A stretch of 64,000 nt of DNA from Dyadobacter sp. LHD-138 (GTDB lineage: Bacteria; Bacteroidota; Bacteroidia; Cytophagales; Spirosomataceae): positions 1 to 64,000 of the forward strand of contig NZ_JAVFVU010000011.1 in the NCBI RefSeq assembly GCF_030929615.1, in the 5' to 3' direction. This document shows, in pieces, positions 1 through 7,829 of this stretch. Position 1 is the first letter of the stretch; each line of letters begins with the position of its first letter. Below the pieces are notes generated by a model, which worked only from the letters and a program-made list of their open reading frames with translations, had not been told where the DNA came from and ran no database searches. A program made the position numbers and the translations under genes.

Positions 1-114
1 AGCGAAGACTTTTCAGAGATGTTGAGAAAACCATAGAATCTTCTGAGGCAATGCTTGAAATTGCCTATTTATCAATTTTCTTAAACAGAATGACAAAATA
101 AATATCCAAAACAT

Positions 115-639
115 ACTCTAAGTGATAATACCGCCACAAACGTCTTGATAGATCTGGTTGGAATGAAAAATATTAACGCCACGCAGGCAGGTCTCGGACA
201 AAAAAACACAAAAGTGCAGCGCCGCATGATCGATGCGGCTGCTTCGGGGCGGGGAGATGAAAATATTTCAACGCCATCCGAGGCTGCTAAAATTTTAGAG
301 ATTTTATACAAAGGTCAGTTTGTGAATAAAACGGTATCTGAGGATATACTTTCTATCCTGAAAAAAGGTCTTCGTACTGGAAGCCGCATAGCTACACCGA
401 TTCCGGAAAAAGTGCCGGTAGCTTACAAACCTGGTGCTTTAAGCGGTGTTTCCACCGAATGGGCTATCGTTTATCTGGCTGAGCGTCCCTATGCGGTGGC
501 ATTTATGGAAACGTACAAGGTCGCCGGAGAATCAGAGCATGTGATGGAATCTGTTTCTAAAATCCTGTATCATTATTTCTGGCGGCTGGGCAACGGGACC
601 AAATATGGGACTTACACAGATCCGTCATTGATTAAATAG
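115..639 (+). pseudogene. 5'-truncated class A beta-lactamase-like remnant
   Basis: Reading frame 1 from base 115 encodes TLSDNTATNVLIDLVGM, which contains the SDN motif of class A (serine) beta-lactamases, and continues through the C-terminal half to the stop at 637-639. A KPG triad ending in YKPGALSG stands where KTG is expected. The N-terminal half, with the catalytic Ser-x-x-Lys, is missing. An in-frame TGA lies at 91-93, and none of the three frames upstream of about base 110 encodes the helix that should precede SDN. A different frame ends at 99-101 after an unrelated tail. The only starts inside are TTG at 145 or ATG at 163, both after SDN. The remnant therefore cannot make an active enzyme. 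An assembly error at the window edge is possible but less likely, because no frame restores the fold. Confidence 0.7.
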
Positions 640-660
640 CCTTTCTTAATTTCTGTTCTT

Positions 661-1665
661 ATGTTCAAAAGTAGTTTTTTTCTGTTATTGATTTGTTGCC
701 TGACTTCTACGAAATATGTCTTTTCTCAGACCAGGCCGGGTACTTTATCCGGTAAAATTATTTGTGTCGACGCGGGCCATGGAGGAACGGCGTTAACGGA
801 CAGTTATCGGGTTGGTCCGGGTGGTGAGCGTGAGGAATGGATTAATCTGAGGGTAGCAAAAATCCTGCAAAAGAAACTTTTGGAAAAAGGCGCCAGGGTG
901 ATCATGACGAGAATCTCGGATGATACGGTGGCGCTATGGAGAAGGGCCAAAATGGCCGTGGATAACAGGGCTGACCTGTTTGTTTCCATTCATCACAATG
1001 CCACGGCAGATCCAAAGGTTAATTTTCCGATCGTTTATTTTCACGGAAACATTTCAGAGAATCAGGCGGGTGCTGCGCTGGGAAAGGAACTGGCCACGAC
1101 GATTACGAAGTACCTGTTCGCAGGAAACAGTCCGGTTTCAGTTGTTTCTGATTTTACGATATTTCCAAAAGCCGGTGCCCAGGTTTTACGGGGGACGTAT
1201 GGTATTCCGGCGGTTTTGGCGGAAGCTGCATTTTTTTCCAATGCCGCGGAAGAGCAAAAGTTAAAACAGGAAGATTATAACGAGAAAGAGGCACAAGCCT
1301 ACGCAGAGGCGCTGGAAGCTTTTTTTAGTAAATCAATTCCAAACATTATTCCTAAAAATAGCCTTGTTTCCGTGCCGCCATTCCTTGCTTTTCAGGAAGC
1401 AGAAAGGATGAATGAAACGGCGCGCCGATGGTTTCAGGACTTTTTGGCCGGGCAGGCTTTAATGAAAAACTCAGACACAACGTCCATTCGTCAGGCTTAT
1501 GATCTATTCACGCGCTCGGCACGCTCCTTTCCTGATTCCTATGTCGCCGCTGAATGCCATGCAAACCGTGCGGTTTTGTTAAGAATGATGGGAAAAACGG
1601 ATGAAGCGGAGCTGGAAGCGCTTCGGGTAAAAGAATTTTACGTGAAGTTTGGGGTGAAGCACTAA
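661..1665 (+). CDS. N-acetylmuramoyl-L-alanine amidase (Amidase_3)
   Basis: Predicted zinc amidase that cleaves the bond between MurNAc and the stem peptide in peptidoglycan, acting in the periplasm. Residues 1-23 form a signal peptide. The Amidase_3 fold spans about 30-225, with the ligand and catalytic motifs VDAGHGG (His40), EEWINL, SIHHNA and LAEAAFFSN in the correct order. The last hundred residues (from about 235) resemble a TPR-like helical pair rather than a SPOR or LysM domain. The gene starts 21 bases after the beta-lactamase remnant, and its stop abuts the convergent HAD gene. Function is confident; the exact cellular role (daughter-cell separation or recycling) is not shown. Confidence 0.9.
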   Translation: MFKSSFFLLLICCLTSTKYVFSQTRPGTLSGKIICVDAGHGGTALTDSYRVGPGGEREEWINLRVAKILQKKLLEKGARVIMTRISDDTVALWRRAKMAVDNRADLFVSIHHNATADPKVNFPIVYFHGNISENQAGAALGKELATTITKYLFAGNSPVSVVSDFTIFPKAGAQVLRGTYGIPAVLAEAAFFSNAAEEQKLKQEDYNEKEAQAYAEALEAFFSKSIPNIIPKNSLVSVPPFLAFQEAERMNETARRWFQDFLAGQALMKNSDTTSIRQAYDLFTRSARSFPDSYVAAECHANRAVLLRMMGKTDEAELEALRVKEFYVKFGVKH

Positions 1666-2514
1666 TTACTCCACCACCGCCGACACACAAATGTAAGTCG
1701 GGATAATTCCCGTACTTCTGATCCGTACTTCTGCGTCAATCGCCTGGGTATTACCGGTCAGCACCAGGACGGTATCCAGGCCAAATTTATTCCCGCCTAA
1801 AATATCGGTTTGCAAGGTATCGCCTACCATCAGGATATCTCTTTTACTCACATTCGGATAATTTTTGATGTGTTGGTAAGCAAAGATGAACATCTGTGGA
1901 TCGGGTTTCCCGAACCGGATAAACTGTCGGCCGATGGTATCTTCAATCATTTTGGCCAAAGCTCCGACAGCGATCGAAAGTCTGGTTTTGGATGCTGGAT
2001 AAGTTTTGTCCGTATTAGCAACAATCACGGGAATATTGCGTTTTCGCAGCAGATTAAGTGTTTTTGTTAAATCCGTGTTCCAGTCATAACCCTCATCGTC
2101 CAGAAATACCAGGGCGTTTACATTATCGACATCGCTCAAATCCAGCTCACGAATGGATAATGTTTTAATATCTTCAGTTCCGATGTAATGCGCGGAATTC
2201 TCAGTTCCCAGGTAAGCAACAATACCGCTTCTTACTTTCAAATCGAGATATTCGCGGGCCAGCATCCCTGACGAAATAATCCGGTCCGGTGCAACATCAT
2301 CTATGCCCAGTTTTACATAGGATTCGGCAAGCTGCTCCGGGCTGCGCGAAGCATCGTTGGTGACAACATAAAAATCCTTTCCTGTATCTTTCAGATACCT
2401 AAAAGTGTTTTCGATTCCCGGAATCAGCCCGTTGTAAGTTTTAAGAACGCCAAATGCATCAAAGAATATCACTTCGTACTTTGACAGCACGGATTTGAAG
2501 TTGTCTAAAATCAT
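1666..2514 (-). CDS. HAD-superfamily subfamily IIA hydrolase (NagD-like)
   Basis: Cytosolic phosphatase-type HAD protein. Motif I is FFDAFGVL with nucleophile Asp19, motif II is VVTND, the motif III lysine is in RFGKPDP, and motif IV is MVGDTLQTDILGG. A C2-type cap lies between motifs II and III. The second motif I residue, normally the general acid/base Asp (DxD), is Phe21. Related IIA proteins with DxWG at this site are known, so the enzyme may be slow, specialised or use another acid. The ATG at 2514 is 18 bases after the stop of the upstream APH-like gene, so the two probably form an operon. The substrate cannot be told from the sequence. Confidence 0.85.
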   Translation of the reverse strand: MILDNFKSVLSKYEVIFFDAFGVLKTYNGLIPGIENTFRYLKDTGKDFYVVTNDASRSPEQLAESYVKLGIDDVAPDRIISSGMLAREYLDLKVRSGIVAYLGTENSAHYIGTEDIKTLSIRELDLSDVDNVNALVFLDDEGYDWNTDLTKTLNLLRKRNIPVIVANTDKTYPASKTRLSIAVGALAKMIEDTIGRQFIRFGKPDPQMFIFAYQHIKNYPNVSKRDILMVGDTLQTDILGGNKFGLDTVLVLTGNTQAIDAEVRIRSTGIIPTYICVSAVVE

Positions 2515-2532
2515 AAATTGGCGTCTTAGGTT

Positions 2533-3621
2533 TTAATGTTTATCTGAACTTTGTTTTTTCTTAACTCCCTTAGGTTCTGGTGTTATATTCAGAACTTTTA
2601 GAATTTTGTCGGCATCAAAAGTTTCGATGGACGGAAAATAGAGCTCGTAGGCTTCACGCTGCAATTTGGTGGAGTATGTCCTATGAAAAAAGTATTTTCC
2701 GTATTTAATTACGTAATTTAAAATGAAAAAACGATAGGCCTCTTTCATAAACCGTACCTCGTTTTCCGAAAGCGGGTATATTTTATGATATTCTTCAAGA
2801 AAGATCATAAAACGATCCTCCATCAGCGGCGTGATCAGGTAGCTGAAAACCGTGCGGTCGCCGACGTTTGAAACCACCCGGCTGAAAAAGTAAAAGTCGA
2901 GGATACGGGAGGAAACCCGGAACCAGTCGTAATCCCAGCGGGAGAATAAATGCTGGTCGTCCGTGACAGAGAAATTTCCAATGTTCCAGTCTACGAAAAC
3001 GGGCATCATATCAAAGGAGATCACATTCAGTTTCTGAACATTTTTCAGGAAAATCTCACACTGCTCCCGTAAAAAATCGACGTGCATTCTGTGCTCATAC
3101 TGTCCGGCTTCCGTATCCAGAATGTCCAGTAAATGCTGAATATCAGTTCTCAGCTTTTTAGAGGATTTGGGCGTTGATTTTCCAACCCGGTAGCAAGCCT
3201 GGTGAAATTTGGCCATTTCCCGCCCGAATTTACGGATATTCTCCTCATTCAGCCGTCTGGGCAAACGGTGCATGGCACGGATCGGGTTGTAAAAAACTAC
3301 CCAGGTATCCAGAAAATCTTCCTTATAGCGATAGGTATAAACCTGGTTATTCTTTAAAAGCGACTTGGCGACAACATTTTCAAAGGGATAGAGCAGATTG
3401 TTGGAAACGGCTTGAATAATCCGGTGATCTTCTTTGAAATGTTCATATTTCCCAAAATAGGAAAGCTTGGCAATAACAATATCGTCGTTGTCAAGGGTAA
3501 CTTTGAAAACGTGGTTTGTAGAAACTTTTGCACTTATATCTTCCACTTGTTTAATGGAAGTGGAGTCATCAAATCCCGCCCAGGCTTTTTCAATGATGGC
3601 TGGATAGTTTTTTATACGCAT
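2533..3621 (-). CDS. APH/choline-kinase-fold protein, substrate unknown
   Basis: About 362 residues with the outline of an aminoglycoside phosphotransferase or choline kinase fold. An N-lobe segment contains IVIAKLSYFG (candidate ATP-binding Lys). A helix FGREMAKFHQA follows, then a catalytic-loop-like FVDWNIGNFS and a DYDWFRVS motif where the DFG-like Asp is expected. The usual HxDxxxxN loop begins VDWN instead of HGD, though Asp and Asn are kept. A longer frame reaches 3702, but a TAnnTTTG-type -7 box at 3685-3692 lies inside it, so I chose the ATG at 3621 (MRIKNYPAI). It is co-transcribed with the HAD gene 18 bases downstream, which suggests a small phosphorylation/dephosphorylation pair. 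Substrate unknown. Confidence 0.65.
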   Translation of the reverse strand: MRIKNYPAIIEKAWAGFDDSTSIKQVEDISAKVSTNHVFKVTLDNDDIVIAKLSYFGKYEHFKEDHRIIQAVSNNLLYPFENVVAKSLLKNNQVYTYRYKEDFLDTWVVFYNPIRAMHRLPRRLNEENIRKFGREMAKFHQACYRVGKSTPKSSKKLRTDIQHLLDILDTEAGQYEHRMHVDFLREQCEIFLKNVQKLNVISFDMMPVFVDWNIGNFSVTDDQHLFSRWDYDWFRVSSRILDFYFFSRVVSNVGDRTVFSYLITPLMEDRFMIFLEEYHKIYPLSENEVRFMKEAYRFFILNYVIKYGKYFFHRTYSTKLQREAYELYFPSIETFDADKILKVLNITPEPKGVKKKQSSDKH

Positions 3622-3684
3622 GAAATTACTCACTATGGTTAGTTTGTTGTGGATAATCGGGTACTTTTTAGTGATAAAGTGTTG

Positions 3685-3692
3685 CAAAGTTA
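3685..3692 (-). promoter_or_regulatory. -7 promoter element for the APH-like/HAD pair
   Basis: The minus strand reads TAACTTTG, matching the Bacteroidota TAnnTTTG consensus, 63 bases upstream of the ATG at 3621. No convincing -33 TTG was found. Confidence 0.45.
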
Positions 3693-3851
3693 ACAACTTC
3701 ACGGATAGAATTCGCGCCGGTGTTTCCCTGACATGTTCCCGTTTGTTGACAAAGTATTGAATATCAGTAAAAAAGGGAATTGAAATTTTACGTTACTTCT
3801 TTCAAAACGAATTTAGCATTAGTTTTGTCTTGAAACTTACCTTTTTATACT

Positions 3852-4835
3852 TTGTATTTTTTCTATTTTTCACGATTCCTGATCCGGTTGGCGTTTCCTA
3901 TTTTTCTCCGCCGCCTTCTTGTGGTAAACTTCAAACAAGTACCAAATAAGGGACCTTTGCTTTTAGCATCCAATCATCCGGATTCTTTTTTTGATGCGCT
4001 GGTTATTGGTGCTACACTCACACAGCCCATTTTTACACTTGCCCGCGGCGATGCGTTTAAAAAACCTGCTGTGGCCTTTTGGCTGCGTCAGATCAATCTG
4101 ATCCCTGTTTTTAGAGGATCTGAGGGAAGGCAGGCTGTTAAAAATATCGATATAACGATGAAGGAGAGCCTGGATGCCATGGGCAATGGCGATGCTGTTA
4201 TCGTTTTCTCGGAAGGTGTGTGTGTAAATGAATGGAAGCTGCGTCCGCTGGGAAAAGGTACGGCACGGATGGCGCATCAGGCCTGGTTTGGAGAAAGGAA
4301 TCTGAAGGAAATGCAGGTGATTCCCGTTGGCATGAATTACGAGCACTACCGTGGCACAGGAAAACGGGTTGCAATCCGTTTTGGAGATGCCATTTATTAC
4401 GACGATATTAAGACGAGCCCTGATGATTACGAAAAATGGTTGCGGGAATTTAACGATATTCTTTATGCAAAAATGAACCAGGAAATATTAACGATTCCTG
4501 AAGATGCTAGTAGGGAGGAACGTTCAGTCGCTTTCGATGATTTTTTTGGAGCAGATTCGATACCTCCGAAAGGGAATTTTTTGCTTAGCGGATTTGGTTG
4601 GCTGGGTCGTTTGATTCACCGCCCTATTTATCAGGCATTTCATAAAAAAGTAGCCAAGATAACGGCCAGATCGGTTTTCTACGATTCTGCATTATTTGGA
4701 CTGCTGCTTTATTTATACCCCGTCATTGTACTTGTGATTTCCGCCATTGTCGGAATATTTGCCGGTTTCAAAGCTGCGGTTGCGGTTTTTGCTGCTTTAC
4801 CAATTTTGGCTTATCTGGGAAATCGGTACCGCTGA
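3852..4835 (+). CDS. PlsC-like lysophospholipid acyltransferase
   Basis: Membrane-associated acyltransferase of the PlsC family, expected to transfer an acyl chain to a lysophospholipid or similar acceptor. The catalytic block is NHPDSFFD, with five residues between His and Asp where HX4D is more usual; NHPNSFLD-type spacing occurs in Bacteroidota relatives. Further motifs are PVFRGSEG and the FSEG (FPEG-like) acceptor-site motif. The last 60 residues hold two membrane segments. No ATG exists upstream of the conserved N-terminus, so the TTG at 3852 is taken as the start; the encoded MYFFYFSRFLIRLAF fits the family's N-terminal amphipathic/membrane segment. The acceptor could be phospholipid or ornithine lipid. 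Confidence 0.8.
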   Translation: MYFFYFSRFLIRLAFPIFLRRLLVVNFKQVPNKGPLLLASNHPDSFFDALVIGATLTQPIFTLARGDAFKKPAVAFWLRQINLIPVFRGSEGRQAVKNIDITMKESLDAMGNGDAVIVFSEGVCVNEWKLRPLGKGTARMAHQAWFGERNLKEMQVIPVGMNYEHYRGTGKRVAIRFGDAIYYDDIKTSPDDYEKWLREFNDILYAKMNQEILTIPEDASREERSVAFDDFFGADSIPPKGNFLLSGFGWLGRLIHRPIYQAFHKKVAKITARSVFYDSALFGLLLYLYPVIVLVISAIVGIFAGFKAAVAVFAALPILAYLGNRYR

Positions 4836-4838
4836 TTT

Positions 4839-4879
4839 TATTTTTCGCCACGAATGGATGACATTCGTGGCGAAAAATA
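4839..4879. terminator. Bidirectional terminator hairpin
   Basis: Perfect inverted repeat with arms of about 18 bases (core TTCGCCACGAATG and its complement) around a GATGA loop. It has A and T runs on the two flanks and lies between convergent genes ending at 4835 and 4893. Confidence 0.85.
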
Positions 4880-4892
4880 TCTTGTAACTGAA

Positions 4893-5948
4893 TTAGTTTT
4901 TTACCCGGTTCAGCCCCATCATTTTCAACATCCAGTCCGGTAGCGGTTTCTGGTGCTTTCTTTTCTGGATATCCAGGAACCAGCCTATTTTTTTCAGAAT
5001 GGGTAGTTTATGTGTTTCCACCATTTCTATCAGAGTCCCGTCCGGGTCCTCCACGTAGGCAAAACGTCCGGCAGCTGCTTCCATACCGAAAGATGACTCA
5101 CTATCAACGGTAAACTGATAACCTTTGGACTGCATTTTGGTTTTCAATGTAGCCAGATCCAGCGCATCAAAACATAAGTGGATATAACCGCAGTCGCCCC
5201 AGAACCGGTTTTCGAAAAGTTTTTTTGGGGTACGGTCCAGCGCCTGGATAAGCTCAATCTGAATATTTCCCAAAAGCTTGCTGAATGCACCTTCCGGGGT
5301 GAAGTTTTTTCTGAGCAAAACACGACGGAAACGTTGTCCGGCGATAGAAGTCGGCAGATCCTCAAAAACACCTGTTTTATCATAAACCACTTCCAGGTTC
5401 TGGATAAGGGTCTGATAAAACAAAATGGATTTCTGGACATCGGTTACCCCTACAACCACCCCTGCGACGCCACCGACCGGCTTGCCCGTGTTCTGGAACC
5501 AGGAAGTGTCGCTGGTGATCTGGAAAATATTGCCGTATGGATCATTTCCCCAGAAACCCTCGCCTTCCGGCAATGAAACCAGAGGCCCCACAGCTTCTTT
5601 GGATTGTGCCTTAACCCAGGCATGTGCTTTTTTCACGTCCGGTGCTTTGAAACGGATCGCGTTTATCCCCAAATCGCCTAATTCCAGTTTAAAATTAGCA
5701 GGCTGAGAAACACGGCTGGTAAAAGACCAGATTTCAAGACCGCCGCCGCCGGCCAGGTTCAATGCCAATGCTGCATGCCTTTGATGCACGGCGCCTCCGG
5801 TATAAGGGGTCATTAACGGAGCTTCGGCCTTGTCATCGAAAACGGGAACATCAAATCCGAGAATCCGGCGATACCATTGCCAGGCTTCTGGAACGTTTTG
5901 GACACCAAGACCCACTTGTTGTATTCCGGAAATAAGTGCAGCACTCAT
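4893..5948 (-). CDS. Two-domain VOC (glyoxalase/bleomycin-resistance-fold) protein
   Basis: 351 residues with two tandem vicinal-oxygen-chelate modules. The first covers about 1-130 (QQVGLGVQNVPEAWQWYRRI ... GNIFQITSD) and the second about 145-310 (GVAGVVVGVTDVQKSILFYQ ... YVEDPDGTLIEMVETH). The DPDGTLIEMVE ending with its glutamate is the classic metal-ligand strand of the second module. The tail after 310 is basic and unlike the fold. Substrate unknown; members include dioxygenases, isomerases and binding proteins. No signal peptide, so cytosolic. It is a single-gene unit, convergent with the acyltransferase. Confidence 0.8.
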   Translation of the reverse strand: MSAALISGIQQVGLGVQNVPEAWQWYRRILGFDVPVFDDKAEAPLMTPYTGGAVHQRHAALALNLAGGGGLEIWSFTSRVSQPANFKLELGDLGINAIRFKAPDVKKAHAWVKAQSKEAVGPLVSLPEGEGFWGNDPYGNIFQITSDTSWFQNTGKPVGGVAGVVVGVTDVQKSILFYQTLIQNLEVVYDKTGVFEDLPTSIAGQRFRRVLLRKNFTPEGAFSKLLGNIQIELIQALDRTPKKLFENRFWGDCGYIHLCFDALDLATLKTKMQSKGYQFTVDSESSFGMEAAAGRFAYVEDPDGTLIEMVETHKLPILKKIGWFLDIQKRKHQKPLPDWMLKMMGLNRVKN

Positions 5949-6250
5949 GAGGGCATTATATTTTTAATATGTAAGACAAAAGTTTCAATCATAAGGCCGG
6001 ACTTGCATGTTCCTGCCGCCTAACAAACCGCAATTTTACAAAATAAAAAAGTAAGTAGGCATTAGAAGACTAATAATTGATTGCTGATACGCAACTGTTT
6101 GCGGTATTTCCACCGTAGCTGCTCTTGTATTTGTAATCTTTTTGATCGTAAACGGTATACATTGATTTTAAAAAATGACGTTTTCAAATGTAGGGGAACT
6201 AACTGCGCGGGTAGCTGTTTTCTGAATAATGACCTTAACTCCTGACAAAT
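5949..6250. other. Intergenic region with no recognised element
   Basis: 302 bases between two divergent genes. I see no ORF, repeat or strong hairpin. On the minus strand AACTTTTG near 5975 is one base from the TAnnTTTG box and could be the VOC gene promoter. Confidence 0.4.
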
Positions 6251-6688
6251 ATGATTTCACTGGTCTTCGTATTTTTAATCAATATTTTCACACTGTCGTC
6301 GCAGGATTCCGGAACTTCGCCGGAAAAGGTTCAGCCCGCGCTGGCGGCGGAAAATAAAAACAGGTTTATCGTTTTTTCAGGCTCGGACTGGTGTAAAGGT
6401 TGTATACAGTTCAGGAAAAAAGTTTTGAGTGATCCGTCATTTGAATCTTTTGCCAGGGAAAATCTTGAAATTGTCGTGGCGGATTTCCCGCAGCGGACGA
6501 AACTTTCCAAAGATATTGTTGCGCAAAATGAAGCGCTGGCGGAAAAATATAATCCCAAAGGTGTCTTTCCTAATCTGGTCCTTATTTCTGCCGACGGCAA
6601 TCATTTTGAAATTGTAAAATACAATAACCAGACGCCGCAGGAATTTGTAAGCGAATTGAAAACCCGTTTACAGCATTTAAATGGATGA
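6251..6688 (+). CDS. Exported thioredoxin-fold protein (WCKGC)
   Basis: 145 residues: an N-terminal hydrophobic export signal (about 1-17), then a thioredoxin-like domain of the Thioredoxin_7/DUF255-like type with the redox motif GSDWCKGC and the later cis-proline-containing segment KGVFPNLVLIS. It should act outside the cytoplasm as a thiol reductant or metal/thiol-handling partner. It is the first gene of a four-gene cassette (thioredoxin-like, apbE, DUF4266, DUF3570) and overlaps apbE by 8 bases, indicating translational coupling. The partner is inferred from context: the last residues of the DUF4266 lipoprotein are cysteine-rich and could be its substrate. Confidence 0.8.
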   Translation: MISLVFVFLINIFTLSSQDSGTSPEKVQPALAAENKNRFIVFSGSDWCKGCIQFRKKVLSDPSFESFARENLEIVVADFPQRTKLSKDIVAQNEALAEKYNPKGVFPNLVLISADGNHFEIVKYNNQTPQEFVSELKTRLQHLNG

Positions 6689-7610
6689 GTTTCGGCTGGT
6701 TGAAAAGTTAATGGGTTCTGCCTTTGAATTAATCATCAGAGACACGGATAAAACGCGGGCAGAAATGTTGCTGCGCGATGGCCACAATGAAATAAAGAGG
6801 CTGGAAAGTCTGCTGACAGAATTCGATCCCTTGTCCTGTACCTCACAGTTGAACGCCAACGCCGGGATCAGATCCGTTCAGGTGGATGTGGAAGTTTACC
6901 AACTCATCCAGCGCTGCATTAGCCTGTCGAATCTCACACAAGGCGCTTTTGATATTACTGTGGGGTCTCTCAAAAAATTATACAATTTTAAGAATGAAGA
7001 TTTTATATTTCCCGAAAAGAGCGCAGTGAAAAATGCGCTTTCGAGTGTCGGTTTCCGACATATTACGCTGTTGGATGATAACCATGTTTTTTTGGAAAAG
7101 AAAGGTATGCACATCAGTTTTGCGGCTGTCGGGAAAGGTTATGCGGCGGATCAGGTAAAAAAAATGTGGCAGGAAAAAGCTGTCAGCCACGGTGTCATCA
7201 ATGCCAGCGGCGACTTAACTGTAATGGGACAAAAATCAGATGCCAGGCGCTGGCAGATCGGTATCGCCAATCCTGACGAGGCCAGCGAAGTGTTGTGTTA
7301 TTTGCCCCTTGAAAATGCCTCCGTTGCCACTTCGGGTGATTATGAACAATTTTTTATGCGCGGCGGAATCCGTTACGCACACACCATGGATCCCCGGACC
7401 GGAAAGCCGGTAAGCGGCATTAAAAGTGTCTCGGTGATCAGTCCGGGTGCGGAGCTTTGTGACGCGCTGGCAACTGCAGTCTTTGTCATGGGTATTGAGG
7501 TCGGTATTCATTTTATTAACCAGCTCCCGCAGACGCATTGTCTGATTATTAATGATAAAAATGAAGTGTTTCACTCACGAAACCTTAACTTTAAACATGC
7601 GGAGAACTAA
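6681..7610 (+). CDS. apbE: FAD:protein FMN transferase
   Basis: 309 residues covering the whole ApbE domain. Motifs include EKLMGSAFEL at the N-terminus, INASGDLTVMG, ATSGDYEQFF, YAHTMDPRTGKPV and CDALATAVFVMG, with the Mg2+-binding residues expected in the last two. The enzyme moves FMN from FAD onto Ser/Thr of target proteins. No signal peptide or lipobox precedes the domain, which is unusual because most bacterial ApbE proteins are exported; the overlap with the previous gene rules out a long hidden N-terminus. It is coupled on both sides, and the only plausible local target is the DUF4266 lipoprotein 1 base downstream. Confidence 0.92.
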   Translation: MDEFRLVEKLMGSAFELIIRDTDKTRAEMLLRDGHNEIKRLESLLTEFDPLSCTSQLNANAGIRSVQVDVEVYQLIQRCISLSNLTQGAFDITVGSLKKLYNFKNEDFIFPEKSAVKNALSSVGFRHITLLDDNHVFLEKKGMHISFAAVGKGYAADQVKKMWQEKAVSHGVINASGDLTVMGQKSDARRWQIGIANPDEASEVLCYLPLENASVATSGDYEQFFMRGGIRYAHTMDPRTGKPVSGIKSVSVISPGAELCDALATAVFVMGIEVGIHFINQLPQTHCLIINDKNEVFHSRNLNFKHAEN

Positions 7611-7611
7611 A

Positions 7612-7821
7612 ATGTACTATTTGTTTGCCGGATTGATCCTGATGCTTGGCGGATTCAGCTGCCAGGCTGTGAAACCTTACCAACGCGTTTTTATCAATGA
7701 TCCTGAAATGCAAATGGGCAGCAATGCAGGGAAAAAATTTGAGGATTACGTGGAAAATATCCGGGAAGGCGCCACGCAGGCCGCCGGGACGAAATCAAGT
7801 GGTGGATGCGGATGTAATTAG
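7612..7821 (+). CDS. DUF4266 small lipoprotein
   Basis: 69-residue lipoprotein. The lipobox LGGFSC predicts lipid attachment at Cys17. A short mature chain follows with REGATQAAG and the terminal signature GGCGCN typical of DUF4266. An ATG at 7597 is possible, but the ATG at 7612 has a GGAGA ribosome site 6 bases upstream and gives a clean signal peptide, so 7612 is used. It starts 1 base after apbE and is followed by the DUF3570 gene after 8 bases. Function is not established. The GAT tripeptide resembles the core of FMN-acceptor sites used by ApbE, and the CxC end could bind metal or form disulfides; both are inference. Confidence 0.8.
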   Translation: MYYLFAGLILMLGGFSCQAVKPYQRVFINDPEMQMGSNAGKKFEDYVENIREGATQAAGTKSSGGCGCN

Positions 7822-7829
7822 CCTGTTTT

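Noticed and set aside
3622..3702. Longer N-terminus for the APH-like protein
   Set aside because: The extra 27 codons contain the likely -7 promoter box and have no conserved sequence.
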